Origin: a virus
DNA: 35,566 nt
Reading direction: 5' to 3' (one strand)
Virus record (IMG/VR): IMGVR_UViG_3300025282_000116
Coordinates: 1-35,566 of that record
Shown: piece after piece, positions 20,365 through 29,144 of the stretch
How the letters are laid out: each line of letters starts with the position of its first letter
Position numbering within the stretch: the first letter of the stretch is position 1
Notes under the pieces: generated by a model
Seen by the model: the letters and a program-made list of their open reading frames with translations, nothing else
Database searches by the model: none
What the model was told of the DNA's origin: nothing
Program-made: the position numbers and the translations under genes

Positions 20365-20925
20365 ATGGACTACATCGAACGGCGGGTCTTGACGGACCTG
20401 GAGCGGACCCGGTGCCAGGAGGTCGCCCTGGAGCGGCACATCCGGAACCAGAAGCGGGGCCTCAAGTCCCACCGGAAGTTCGACGGGCTCTCGGATTACG
20501 ACATAGACCTGATCGGCTTCACCGGGGAATACGTGGTCCGGCAGCTCCTGGGGCTGGGCGGGTTCGAGCACTTCGACTTTGACGGCCCTGATAAGACCGG
20601 GGATATCCGGCTGCCCTGGGGCGAGTGGATCGAGGTCAAGACGACCACCAGGCCGTGGTACCGGTTCCCCATAGAGGAATGGGACTGGGAGTCATTATTC
20701 CGGGCCAAGTACGGCGCCCTGGTCTGGCCCGATTTTCCCTCCGGTACTTACGCGGTCGTAGGCTGGTGTACCAGGGAAGAGTTCCGCTTATATAAGAAGT
20801 GGCATGATCAGACGACCACGCCCGCCGTACCATCGCCTTGCTGGCTCATGCCCTGGCAGAAGTTCCATCCTTTGAGGGAGATGCGGGAGCGGATCCTGGG
20901 GTTCCAACAGCCCTCGTTATTTTAG
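20365..20925 (+). CDS. PD-(D/E)XK endonuclease-like protein
   Basis: A 186-aa protein starting at ATG 20365, two bases after the HTH stop; an in-frame upstream start would overlap the HTH gene by 80 bases. Core: GFTGEYVVRQLLG (Glu on the first helix), PDKTGDIRLPWGEWIEVKTT (Asp, then Glu-x-Lys), the classic restriction-endonuclease-like active site. C-terminal YAVVGWCTREEF suggests the closing strand. It could cut host DNA or act as the nuclease of a modification system with the methyltransferase 1.1 kb downstream. Confidence 0.75.
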   Translation: MDYIERRVLTDLERTRCQEVALERHIRNQKRGLKSHRKFDGLSDYDIDLIGFTGEYVVRQLLGLGGFEHFDFDGPDKTGDIRLPWGEWIEVKTTTRPWYRFPIEEWDWESLFRAKYGALVWPDFPSGTYAVVGWCTREEFRLYKKWHDQTTTPAVPSPCWLMPWQKFHPLREMRERILGFQQPSLF

Positions 20926-21170
20926 CGCCGGATTAAGTGGGTGCAACCGGCTGCCGGAGGTAAGGTTAGGTGTTAAGTTAACTGTTAAGCCAACGGATAA
21001 CGAGCGGAAACGGTCGGCCGGTATCACGGAACCCGTTTCAGACTTAACGACTTAACGCCCCTTATAGATAGTTAACTGTTAATAACCTTCCCTCCCCTAA
21101 GAACCCCACCCTACCAACACGGTCCGGCCCTGGACGGGCCTTCCCTTGATACCGCTAGCAGAGGACAGAT
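20926..21170 (+). other. Repeat-rich intergenic region, candidate replication or packaging site
   Basis: 245 bp without a gene. AGTTAACTGTTAA occurs twice (20976-20988, 21070-21082). ACTTAACG is tandem (21042-21049, 21050-21057). Further GTTAAG and AACGG copies lie between. Iterated AT-rich words between GC-rich genes, close to the terminase genes, suggest an origin of replication, a pac/cos site or regulator operators. A Shine-Dalgarno (GAGGACAG) for the next gene closes it. Confidence 0.45.
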
Positions 21171-21518
21171 ATGATAGACCAAGAACCAAGAGGAATACCC
21201 TACATGGTCAGTGCACCACGGACGGCTAGTTTTAAGCTGGTCTGGTGGCCGATAGAAGATAGGGGACAAGTCTGCTGGTCACTCCCTAAGGACCGGCCCT
21301 ATTGCCGGGAAGTCATATTCACCTGCCTGGCTGTCCTGAAGCGACAGGGCTGGGAGGTCCATAACGTCACGCCAGCGGAACCCCTTCCGCCGATGGGCAA
21401 AGCCGGAATGAAGCACTTTATGGCTATTTTGAAAGCAGCCATACAGGATACCCTGGGCAACACGGTCTGGGACTTCCAGCCGGGTATCATAGATTGGGAG
21501 GGGTCTAATGGCTTTTGA
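21171..21518 (+). CDS. Hypothetical protein, 115 aa
   Basis: ATG after GAGGACAGAT. Soluble alpha/beta protein: ASFKLVWWPIEDRGQVCWSL, EVIFTCLAVLKRQGWEVHNV and GMKHFMAILKAAIQDTLGNT. No recognised domain. Overlaps the ParB-like gene by 11 bases, so the two are probably co-translated. Position before ParB/methyltransferase/terminase suggests a packaging or DNA-modification accessory, by context only. Confidence 0.55.
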   Translation: MIDQEPRGIPYMVSAPRTASFKLVWWPIEDRGQVCWSLPKDRPYCREVIFTCLAVLKRQGWEVHNVTPAEPLPPMGKAGMKHFMAILKAAIQDTLGNTVWDFQPGIIDWEGSNGF

Positions 21519-22059
21519 CGTACAGATCCGCGACAGGATCAAAGAACTGAAACGTGTCCCGGCCTCCGAGCTCCTGGCGAACCCCAAGAACTGGCGCAGG
21601 CATCCCCAACCACAGCAAGAGGCTTTAGCCGGTATCCTTCAGCAGATAGGCTTCGCCGACGCGGTGATCGCCAGGGAAACCGATGACGGCCTGGAGCTTA
21701 TCGACGGCCATCTGCGCCAGGAGCTCATGGGAGATCAACCCGTGCCAGTCCTGGTCGTCGACGTGACGGCCGAGGAAGCGGATATGATGCTGGCTACCTT
21801 GGACCCTCTGGCCGCGATGGCAGGGACGGACTATGACGCCCTGGAGTCCTTATTGATGGCACTCCAGCCAGCCAACGAGGCCGTAGCCGATATGCTCCGG
21901 ACCATATCCGAAGGGGTGCCGGAACTCCCACCCCTGGGGCCGGAGATAGATGAATCCATAGCAGACGGGATATCCCTCTGCGAATGCCCGGAATGCGGTC
22001 ACGAACACCACCGGATCGATGCAACCGGGACCGGCTGGGGGAAAGATGATACAGACTGA
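21508..22059 (+). CDS. ParB-like nuclease domain protein with zinc tail
   Basis: A 183-aa protein. The ParB/Srx fold covers ~1-95: VPASELLANPKNWRRHPQPQ, LAGILQQIGFADAVIAR and the signature LELIDGHLRQELMGDQPVPV. The linker is helical and acidic. The C-terminus has CECPECGHEHHR, a compact zinc site. Phage ParB-like proteins of this kind commonly sit beside DNA methyltransferases and terminases, as here. They may bind nucleotides and DNA; the exact role is not established. Overlaps the methyltransferase start by 14 bases. Confidence 0.82.
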   Translation: MAFDVQIRDRIKELKRVPASELLANPKNWRRHPQPQQEALAGILQQIGFADAVIARETDDGLELIDGHLRQELMGDQPVPVLVVDVTAEEADMMLATLDPLAAMAGTDYDALESLLMALQPANEAVADMLRTISEGVPELPPLGPEIDESIADGISLCECPECGHEHHRIDATGTGWGKDDTD

Positions 22060-23329
22060 CAGCAAGCCGACCCTGGTAAGCCTGTTCGCCGGATGCGGCG
22101 GGTCGTCCCTCGGGTATAAATGGGCCGATTATGATATCCGTCTGGCGGTGGAATGGGATGAAGGGGCCGTGGATATCTACCGGAGGAACTTTCCCGGCGC
22201 CAACGTCCACCACGGGGATATAACTCAGCTATCAGGCGAGCAAGCCCTGGAGATGGCCGGTGTGGCTCCTGGGGAGCTAGATGTACTTGATGGCTCCCCA
22301 CCCTGCCAGGGATTCTCTACCGCTGGCCTCCGGGAGTTCGATGATACGCGCAACAGGTTATTCGAGGAATATATAAGACTACTGGACGCCTACCGGCCCA
22401 AGGTCTTCATCATGGAGAACGTGACCGGGCTCAAGAAGGGCAAGATGAAACTGACCTTCGCCGAGATGACCAGAGCCATGAAGGCCCAGGGCTACACGGT
22501 ATCCTGCCGGGAGCTCAACGCCTGGTGGTGGGGGGTGCCGCAGAATAGGCGCCGGTTGATTTGGATCGGCACGCGCGAAGACTTGGGGATCGTGCCATCC
22601 CATCCTACGGCTACCTACCGGAAGCCCGTATCCGTCGCCCAGGCCCTTAACCTGGACGGGACCATCCTGAGATACGGGGCAGGCTACCGGAAAGACAAGA
22701 ACCACTGGGAAACGGACGGCCCTCTGGGGTTAGCTATGGCGACCGGCCGCTTGAAGGTGAAAGAAAGTCTGGCCTCCGGCATGTACCCTGAAAAGGCTAA
22801 CGATATCAGTGAGCCTTCGCCTCCTCTGGGAACGTGCCGCAATCGGCTATATACTCAAAAGATCACTGGGGTTGAGGAATGGTTCAAGGGACATAATGGC
22901 CCGAAGTTTCAATCAGCGGACCAACCAGCGGGAACCTTAGCCGCTATCAGACCCCTTAGAGTCACGAGTTCAGCGGTAGATGTCAACCATTACGGGAAAG
23001 ATAATGACTGGGTTCCTACCGAGAAACCCGCCAGGACTTTAAGGGTCAGCCAGAAGCCCAGGATCACCGGCTCGTTCGCCTTCCCGGAGAATGAGGACCG
23101 GCGAAAGTCCATAGAGGGACCCGTAGCCGCCCTGGCAGCTATCCGGCCTCCGTCCGTCACGGATGGGTCTGAGGTGCGGTACCTCAATATCTGGGAGTCC
23201 AAGACCTTGCAAGGCTTCCCGGACTGGTTCGATATACGGGAGAATGAATACAAATACATCGGGAACAGCGTATGCCCGCCGATGGCCGAGGCTGTCGGGT
23301 CGCATATCAGGAAACTACTGGGGGTCTGA
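22046..23329 (+). CDS. C5 cytosine-specific DNA methyltransferase
   Basis: A 427-aa protein from ATG 22046 after GGGGGAAAG. All main motifs are present: I LFAGCGGSSLGYKWA (13-27), IV DGSPPCQGFS (catalytic Cys87), VI MENVTG (ENV), VIII PQNRRRLIWIGTR and X IGNSVCPPMAEAVGSHI at the C-terminus. The target-recognition region (~190-390) contains repeated P-x-x-T/A-L-x-x-x-x-P-x-V/I units (PAGTLAAIRP, PARTLRVSQKP, PVAALAAIRPP). It transfers a methyl group from AdoMet to cytosine C5. Likely protects phage DNA from host restriction or from the PD-(D/E)XK nuclease nearby. Full length and apparently active. Confidence 0.93.
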   Translation: MIQTDSKPTLVSLFAGCGGSSLGYKWADYDIRLAVEWDEGAVDIYRRNFPGANVHHGDITQLSGEQALEMAGVAPGELDVLDGSPPCQGFSTAGLREFDDTRNRLFEEYIRLLDAYRPKVFIMENVTGLKKGKMKLTFAEMTRAMKAQGYTVSCRELNAWWWGVPQNRRRLIWIGTREDLGIVPSHPTATYRKPVSVAQALNLDGTILRYGAGYRKDKNHWETDGPLGLAMATGRLKVKESLASGMYPEKANDISEPSPPLGTCRNRLYTQKITGVEEWFKGHNGPKFQSADQPAGTLAAIRPLRVTSSAVDVNHYGKDNDWVPTEKPARTLRVSQKPRITGSFAFPENEDRRKSIEGPVAALAAIRPPSVTDGSEVRYLNIWESKTLQGFPDWFDIRENEYKYIGNSVCPPMAEAVGSHIRKLLGV

Positions 23330-23853
23330 TGCAACACCGTACCGAGTCCAAGACCAGCCCCAGGAGGATCGAAGCGGTCTTCAAGCAGAGGCAAGCCCTG
23401 GAACTGCGAATGGCCGGTCGTAACTATTACGAGATCGCCGACGCGTTGGGCTATGCTGGACATACCAGCGCCCTGGCTGCCGTCAACAAGGCCCTTGAGA
23501 AGACCCTGGAGGAACCTTCCCAGAGGTACCGTTCGATGACTTTAGAACGCCTGACCAAGGTCTTGCAGGTCCATTGGCCTGCTATGCTTGCCAGGGATGA
23601 CGCGGCGACCAGGCACGTTCTGAACGCATTGAAGGATATCAGGCAGCTTATGGGGCTGGACGCCCCCCAGAGGTTGGAGCATAGCGGGCCGGAAGGCGGC
23701 CCTATCCAGCAACAGGTGGTTACATTGGACTTTGGTGACGTTACCGCAGCATTACAAGTCCTGGCAGATGCGGGGGCAATCCGGGTGGACCCCAATGGAC
23801 GCGGCCTTAACGGCTCCGTGGACGCCATACATCCCCCACAGGCCGACCGCTAA
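23329..23853 (+). CDS. Terminase small subunit-like protein
   Basis: A 174-aa protein starting at ATG 23329 that overlaps the methyltransferase stop. An HTH-like N-terminal domain (IEAVFKQRQALELRMAGRNY, YEIADALGYAGHTSALAAV) is followed by a helical oligomerisation region (LERLTKVLQVHWPAMLARDD) and the segment RLMGLDAPQRLEHSG typical of terminase small-subunit-like proteins. It recognises packaging sites on the concatemer and hands DNA to the large subunit. Position directly before the large terminase supports the call. Confidence 0.78.
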   Translation: MQHRTESKTSPRRIEAVFKQRQALELRMAGRNYYEIADALGYAGHTSALAAVNKALEKTLEEPSQRYRSMTLERLTKVLQVHWPAMLARDDAATRHVLNALKDIRQLMGLDAPQRLEHSGPEGGPIQQQVVTLDFGDVTAALQVLADAGAIRVDPNGRGLNGSVDAIHPPQADR

Positions 23854-25147
23854 GCAGTTAGCCTTCGGTCTGCTGAATACGCCCGAGGCCTTATATGGTG
23901 GAGCCGCGGGTGGCGGGAAGTCCGACGCCCTCCTGATGGCTGCCCTTCAGTACGTCCACGTCCCCGGCTACGCCTGCCTGCTGCTACGTCGATCCTACAC
24001 GGACCTATCCCTGCCCGGTGCCTTGATGGAACGGGCCAAGGAATGGCTGATGCCTACGGATGCCAGGTGGAGGGACACCGAGAAGACCTGGCGGTTCCCT
24101 TCCGGCGCCACGATGACTTTCGGCTACCTGGAACGCCTGGGGAACGAGTACCGCTATCAGTCCTCCGAATTCCAATTCATCGCCTTCGATGAGCTCACCC
24201 AGTTCCATGAGTCCCAATACCGGTATATGTTCAGCCGCCTCCGACGCCTGGAGAATGTACCCGTCCCCTTACGGATGCGGGCCGCGTCCAATCCCGGCGG
24301 CCTGGGTCACGAATGGGTCAGGCAGAGGTTCATCGATAAGGCCGAAGACGATGAGGACCGTATCTTTATCCCGGCGAACCTGGACGACAACCCGTACCTG
24401 GACCGTGAGTCTTATATCCAGAGCCTGATGCAACTGGATCCCCTCACCCGCCAGCAACTACTACAAGGGGACTGGTCAGCGCGGCAGGCCGGGAGCTTGT
24501 TCAAACGGGAATGGTTCGGTATCGTGGAGGAGTTGCCGGTGGTCGTGAACCGGTCTATCCGCTTCTGGGACTTAGCTGCTACTCCCTTGCGGCCGGGTAC
24601 GGACCCGGACTATACAGCCGGGGTACGGGTGGATTACGGCGCGGATGGCCTTTACTATGTGGTGGATGTCCAGAGGATGAGGGGAACACCAGCCGAGGTT
24701 GAGGCACGGGTCCGGCAGACGGCGGCGATGGACGGGGCCGGAACGCAGATCGTCATCGAACAGGAGCCAGGAGCGTCAGGCGTGAATACGATCCACCACT
24801 ATGTGACCAGGATATTGCCTGACTACACGGTCAGGGGCCAGAGGTCTACCGGCTCCAAGGTGGAACGGGCAGGGCCGGTCAGCAGCCAGGCCGAGGTCGG
24901 GAACGTGCGGTTGTACCGCGGCCCGTGGCTCAGCCCGTTCCTTGATGAGGTGGAGGCGTTCCCTCTGGGTTCCCACGATGACCAGGTGGACGCGATGGCT
25001 GGCGCTTTCATGCGGTTACGCGGCACCCATTCCCCCGAGCCGCTGGTCCATCAGCTAGTCGGCGCGGCCCGGATAGACCCCGCCAGGAACCCGCTGGGGT
25101 TAGATCCTAATAACCCGCTTTACTGGGATGTAGACCGTCCACGATAG
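23795..25147 (+). CDS. Terminase large subunit
   Basis: A 450-aa protein from ATG 23795; longer in-frame starts would overlap the small subunit more deeply. ATPase: Walker A GGAAGGGKSD (~35-44), LLLRRSYTDL, Walker B QFIAFDE (~127-133), coupling motif ASNPGG. Nuclease (RNase H fold): RFWDLAATPLRPGTDPDYTAG with the first Asp, IVIEQEPGASG and SHDDQVDAMAGAF with the closing Asps. It translocates DNA into the prohead through the portal and cuts the concatemer. Length slightly short but complete. Confidence 0.93.
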   Translation: MDAALTAPWTPYIPHRPTAKQLAFGLLNTPEALYGGAAGGGKSDALLMAALQYVHVPGYACLLLRRSYTDLSLPGALMERAKEWLMPTDARWRDTEKTWRFPSGATMTFGYLERLGNEYRYQSSEFQFIAFDELTQFHESQYRYMFSRLRRLENVPVPLRMRAASNPGGLGHEWVRQRFIDKAEDDEDRIFIPANLDDNPYLDRESYIQSLMQLDPLTRQQLLQGDWSARQAGSLFKREWFGIVEELPVVVNRSIRFWDLAATPLRPGTDPDYTAGVRVDYGADGLYYVVDVQRMRGTPAEVEARVRQTAAMDGAGTQIVIEQEPGASGVNTIHHYVTRILPDYTVRGQRSTGSKVERAGPVSSQAEVGNVRLYRGPWLSPFLDEVEAFPLGSHDDQVDAMAGAFMRLRGTHSPEPLVHQLVGAARIDPARNPLGLDPNNPLYWDVDRPR

Positions 25148-25262
25148 TAGATCCAATGATATGAGCCTATAACCGCGTCACCACGGGCCGTTTTAAGGCC
25201 TCTTGAATAAGCCGGGAGTATATTAGGCTAGCCGAGCCTGGGAAAACGGCAGAGGAGTCCAA

Positions 25263-26648
25263 ATGGTCCTGATGAGTATGAACGGCCTGGACCCGGTCAC
25301 CGAGTCCATGATGAGATGGATCCAACAGCAAGCCGACGACCGGCGAACGGATTATGAATTAGCCCGCCGATATTACAACGGCGACCACGATACCGCGTTG
25401 ACCGACCGTCTGAAGAAGTTCCTCCCGCCCAGGTTATCTTTCCGGGACAACTTCATGGACGTGGTGGTGGATACCCTGGCGGAACGGATGAACGTGATCG
25501 GCTTCGATATCGAGGACGAGGACATCCACGACTGGGCCTGGAACCTGTGGAACCTTAACAGGATGGACTATACCCAGGGGGTCGTCCATACCGAGGCGAT
25601 CATGCTAGGCGACTCCTATATCCTGTGCGACTGGGACCAGGAGCATGAGCGGCCGCGTTGGACGCATCAGCTCGCCGAGATGATAATCCCCCACTACTCC
25701 GAAGACAGCAGGCGGATAGATTGGGCCTCCAAGAAGTGGGTCCAGCGGCCCCGCCTGGGGGAAGAACCCGAAACGAGGTTGAACCTGTACTTCCCGGACC
25801 GTGTAGAGAAGTACGTCGCGAAGGGTGGGGTATGGGGCCACTACCAGGACGACCAGGACGAAGTCTGGCCTGCTCCCTGGCTGGATAAGAGCGGGCAGCC
25901 TCTGGGCGTACCCTTCATCCACTTCAGGAATAGGCCGATGGGTTCCGACTTCGGTATATCCGAGATCCTCAACGTCATGCCCATGCAGGACCTGCTGAAC
26001 AAGACCCTTATCGACCTGACCATGATCCTTGACACCTTAGCCTTCCCCCAGAGGTATACGTTAAATGTGAACCACGGTTCCTCACGCCTGGACATACTGC
26101 CGGGAAGCGTGACGGAGTTCCATTCCGAATACGACGGAGGCCAGGTCGGGCAGTGGAGTGCGGCGAATGTGGACGGCCCGTTGAAAGCTATCGAGTCCCT
26201 GGTGCAGCACATAGCCGGGACTACCCGGACGCCCCAGCACCTGTTCCAGATCATGGGAGGCGCGCCCAGCGGGGAAGCCCTGAAGACCGCCGAGTCCGGC
26301 CTGGTCCAGAAGGCCAAGCAGCGGATGATATCTTTCGGCAACGCTTGGGAGGACTGTATCATCCTGGCCCTCCGGGTACAGGAAGCCTTCGGGTCCTCCG
26401 TCGGGAACGTGGAGGAGGTAGCTCCGTCGACCACTTGGGGCGACCCGGAAACCCGGAACGAACAAGCCCACCTTGAAAGCCTCAAAGCCAAGGCCGAGCT
26501 CGGGATATCCAAGCACCAGATATGGCGGGAGCTGGGCTATACCCAGGAACAGATAGACCAGATGGATATCGACGGCGCTACCGAACGGCAAGGGGAAACC
26601 AATATAGGCGCCGAGATCCTGAGGAACTTCCAGGCCGGAGAGTTGTAA
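25263..26648 (+). CDS. Portal protein, SPP1 gp6-type
   Basis: A 461-aa protein; ATG 25263 after GAGGAGTCCAA. N-terminal RTDYELARRYYNGDHDTALT and RDNFMDVVVDTLAERMNVIG are characteristic of the Phage_prot_Gp6 family. MQDLLNKTLIDLTMILDTLA marks the long stem helix region and TRTPQHLFQIMGGAPSGEAL the crown-proximal conserved block. It forms the dodecameric ring at one capsid vertex through which the terminase pumps DNA. A 115-bp spacer precedes it (small hairpin AGGCT/AGCCT at 25225-25239, no clear promoter). Confidence 0.92.
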   Translation: MVLMSMNGLDPVTESMMRWIQQQADDRRTDYELARRYYNGDHDTALTDRLKKFLPPRLSFRDNFMDVVVDTLAERMNVIGFDIEDEDIHDWAWNLWNLNRMDYTQGVVHTEAIMLGDSYILCDWDQEHERPRWTHQLAEMIIPHYSEDSRRIDWASKKWVQRPRLGEEPETRLNLYFPDRVEKYVAKGGVWGHYQDDQDEVWPAPWLDKSGQPLGVPFIHFRNRPMGSDFGISEILNVMPMQDLLNKTLIDLTMILDTLAFPQRYTLNVNHGSSRLDILPGSVTEFHSEYDGGQVGQWSAANVDGPLKAIESLVQHIAGTTRTPQHLFQIMGGAPSGEALKTAESGLVQKAKQRMISFGNAWEDCIILALRVQEAFGSSVGNVEEVAPSTTWGDPETRNEQAHLESLKAKAELGISKHQIWRELGYTQEQIDQMDIDGATERQGETNIGAEILRNFQAGEL

Positions 26649-26649
26649 C

Positions 26650-28548
26650 GTGCCCGGACCATCCGACGCGCAGAAGTCTATCGAAGGGTTTCGGAAACTA
26701 CTTGAAGCCCAGGACGCCAGGGCCTCGGCCCAGGTGGTCCGTGCTTATGCGCCGGTCTACCGGCAGCTTCAACGTGATACCCAGGCCCTGGTCAAGATAG
26801 CCCAGGCGCAAGGCCTCAAACCCTGGCAGGCCATGCGGATGCAGCGGATGAAAGACCTGGAGAAACAGTTCCTGGCTAGCGCGTCACGTTTCTCCAAAGC
26901 CGCGGGGGATACGGTCACAGCTTCCCAGCGTGCGGCGGTCGGCCTGGGCCGTCGTGGCGCCCGCCAGGCGGTAGCCGCTGGATTGCCCCGTGGGGTCACC
27001 ATGGAGAACCTGGCGAATATCGGCCTGGAGTGGAACCGCCTGCCGGAGGAGGCTTTCACCAACTTCGTGGGGATCTCCGGTGACGGCCAACCGATAGGGG
27101 ACTTGCTGGCGCCGCTCGGCCCGGAGGCCGCGGCCCCGATCAAGGACGCGATAGGGAACGGGATAGCTCTGGGCAAGAGTCCAAGAGAAACCGCCCAGCT
27201 GATGCGGGTCGCTGCCGGGATACCGCTATCCAGGGCTCTGCTGATAGCTCGGACGGAAACCAACAGGGCTTTCCGAGAGTCCACACGGCTGCAATACGCC
27301 AACAATTCCCAGGTAGTCACGGGCTACAGGCGTATGGCTACCAAAGACGACACCACGTGTATGGCCTGCATCGCTCTGGACGGTACTCTCTACAAACTTG
27401 ACGAACCATTGAACGAGCACCCGAACGGGCGTTGCGCCATAGTTCCGGAAACCATCACCTATAAGGACCTGGGCCTGGACGTAGAGATGCCGCCCCAGCC
27501 GGAGAACGGGCAGAGCTGGTTCATGAACCAGGGGAAGGCGGTCCAGAAAAGGATGCTTGGCCCTTCCCGGTTCAGGGCATACCAGACGGGCGACCTTAAT
27601 CTAGCTGACCTGGTAGAGATCAGGAGCAGCCCGATATGGGGCGACGCGGCAGGAGTGCCATCCCTCAGGAATACACTGGTCAAGGCGGCGGGTAAGAAGC
27701 AGCCGGTCCCATTAACCAAGTGGATTGAGATCCATGACAAGGCCGCTATAGCGTCGAAGATATCGAAGGCGGCGAAGAAGGCCGGACTACCCGAGCCGCC
27801 CGCGTTTATCCCGGCCCCCAAAAGACCACCCAGGCCTCGCAAGCCCAAACAGGTGGAGCCCGAGCCTAGCAAGTATTCGAAGGTGAACAAGGAGCTGGAG
27901 AATATGAAGCTGCCACTCGGGAACCGTAACCAAGCCGACCTCATCGTAAACGCGAACCGCCAAAAGTTAGGGGCCACACGGGAAGGTGAGGAGATCAACC
28001 AGGCCGTAAGCCGTTGGATATCAGGTGGCAATGAGGGACACCGCGAAGGCGCCGCGAAATGGATGGCAGGGGAAGATGTAACCGGCGTTCGTAGTTGGCA
28101 GACCGGTGCAAGATTAGCCGAGGCCGCAGCGAACGGATCGCGAAGCAGGCACACGCTTTACCGAGGTATTAAAACATATGGGGATACTATTGAAGATGTA
28201 GAAGCTATCTATTCGAAAGGAACGGTATTCGATAGCCATATCTCCAGCTTCTCAAGGATCTATGAGAAAGCGGCATCCCCCGAGTTCGCAGGGGCGGGTA
28301 CCGACCAAGCTAACGCCTCCGTTGTATTCAAATTGCAACCTGGGGCTAGGGGATTGAATATCGAACCTATCAGTAGTTATATAGGGGAAGCGGAAACCAT
28401 CATTAGCGGCCGATTCGAGGTCGTGGGGACGTATCGCACTCTGTCTATACCTGAGGGCGGAGGACGCGCTGTTGGACGGATGCGAGTAGGGGAGATCCTC
28501 CACGTGGAGATCAGGCAGACTCAATCATTAGTCGAAGGGGTGAAATGA
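26650..28548 (+). CDS. Minor head protein (Mu F / SPP1 gp7-like) fused to ADP-ribosyltransferase
   Basis: A 632-aa protein; GTG at 26650 one base after the portal stop. Residues ~1-300 are the Mu F-like head morphogenesis domain, with ARTETNRAFRESTRLQYANN, the metal-site DDTTCMACIALDG and HPNGRCAIVP. Residues ~350-420 are a Pro/Lys linker. Residues ~420-625 form an ADP-ribosyltransferase domain of the R-S-E type: LYRGI (Arg505), HISSFS (532-535, STS-like) and EAETI (Glu580-x-Glu582), the Arg-specific ExE signature. Such domains ride in the capsid and can be injected with DNA to modify host proteins. The last ~400 bases are more AT-rich than the rest, suggesting acquisition. Confidence 0.88.
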   Translation: MPGPSDAQKSIEGFRKLLEAQDARASAQVVRAYAPVYRQLQRDTQALVKIAQAQGLKPWQAMRMQRMKDLEKQFLASASRFSKAAGDTVTASQRAAVGLGRRGARQAVAAGLPRGVTMENLANIGLEWNRLPEEAFTNFVGISGDGQPIGDLLAPLGPEAAAPIKDAIGNGIALGKSPRETAQLMRVAAGIPLSRALLIARTETNRAFRESTRLQYANNSQVVTGYRRMATKDDTTCMACIALDGTLYKLDEPLNEHPNGRCAIVPETITYKDLGLDVEMPPQPENGQSWFMNQGKAVQKRMLGPSRFRAYQTGDLNLADLVEIRSSPIWGDAAGVPSLRNTLVKAAGKKQPVPLTKWIEIHDKAAIASKISKAAKKAGLPEPPAFIPAPKRPPRPRKPKQVEPEPSKYSKVNKELENMKLPLGNRNQADLIVNANRQKLGATREGEEINQAVSRWISGGNEGHREGAAKWMAGEDVTGVRSWQTGARLAEAAANGSRSRHTLYRGIKTYGDTIEDVEAIYSKGTVFDSHISSFSRIYEKAASPEFAGAGTDQANASVVFKLQPGARGLNIEPISSYIGEAETIISGRFEVVGTYRTLSIPEGGGRAVGRMRVGEILHVEIRQTQSLVEGVK

Positions 28549-28721
28549 TGACGACACCAGGGTTTATTTCAAAGGATGAATATACGGACCCCGGCCCGAA
28601 GATTAACTCTCACTTCTCCGAAACTTTTGCCCAGGCCAGGGAGCGCGTAGCGAAGGAACGGGAGGAACGCCAGGCCGCAGAGGAAGCGGAGGCCATCGAG
28701 GGAACGGAGGAAGCGGAATGA
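28545..28721 (+). CDS. Small acidic helical protein, 58 aa
   Basis: Start ATGATG overlaps the minor head protein stop, and its TGA overlaps the next ATG. The C-terminal half is a highly charged helix (ARERVAKEREERQAAEEAEA). It might assist capsid assembly, given its place between the portal/minor head genes and the scaffold. No family recognised. Confidence 0.55.
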   Translation: MMTTPGFISKDEYTDPGPKINSHFSETFAQARERVAKEREERQAAEEAEAIEGTEEAE

Positions 28722-28930
28722 TCGCCCAATGGATAACGGGGGAGTCCAGGCCGGTGGTCCGGCACAGGAACGGGGTGGTCTGGTGCCCGTTCTGCGACCG
28801 TAGTATGCAGGACACCAGTACGCCCTTGATATGCGGCGGCTGCAACGCGGCATTCAAGGAAGACGCCCCGGAGGTGACCGAGCCACCGACTCCCCGGCGC
28901 CGCCGCCAGACGGAACAGGCCCCGGAATAA
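28718..28930 (+). CDS. Small zinc-ribbon protein, 70 aa
   Basis: ATGA overlap with the upstream gene. Two CxxC knuckles, WCPFCDRSM (~22-30) and LICGGCNAAF (~38-47), make a zinc ribbon; the C-terminus is Arg/Pro/Glu-rich and disordered. Small zinc ribbons are frequent in phage head modules, with unknown purpose. Nucleic-acid binding is possible. Confidence 0.65.
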   Translation: MIAQWITGESRPVVRHRNGVVWCPFCDRSMQDTSTPLICGGCNAAFKEDAPEVTEPPTPRRRRQTEQAPE

Positions 28931-28934
28931 CCCG

Positions 28935-29144
28935 ATGAGATGTTATCGGTGCGAGTCTGAAGACCTGACCCTGGCAGCCCTGTGGCCTCAGGACCGGGCG
29001 ACCTACGCCCAGATCCGGATCGTGATGAGGATCTGCCGGAACTGCGGCCTGGAACAGAACCACATAGGGGACGACGAACCGATGGACCCTGCCAGGGCCG
29101 CGGAGGAAGCGCCGGACCACCATATAGGAGGACGATATGCCTAA
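28935..29144 (+). CDS. Small zinc-ribbon protein, 69 aa
   Basis: Four bases after the preceding gene. CYRCESEDL (residues 3-11) and ICRNCGLEQNH (~33-43) form a zinc ribbon of the type found in short transcription-factor-like proteins. Overlaps the next start by eight bases. Second zinc ribbon in a row, not obviously a paralogue of the first. Confidence 0.65.
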   Translation: MRCYRCESEDLTLAALWPQDRATYAQIRIVMRICRNCGLEQNHIGDDEPMDPARAAEEAPDHHIGGRYA

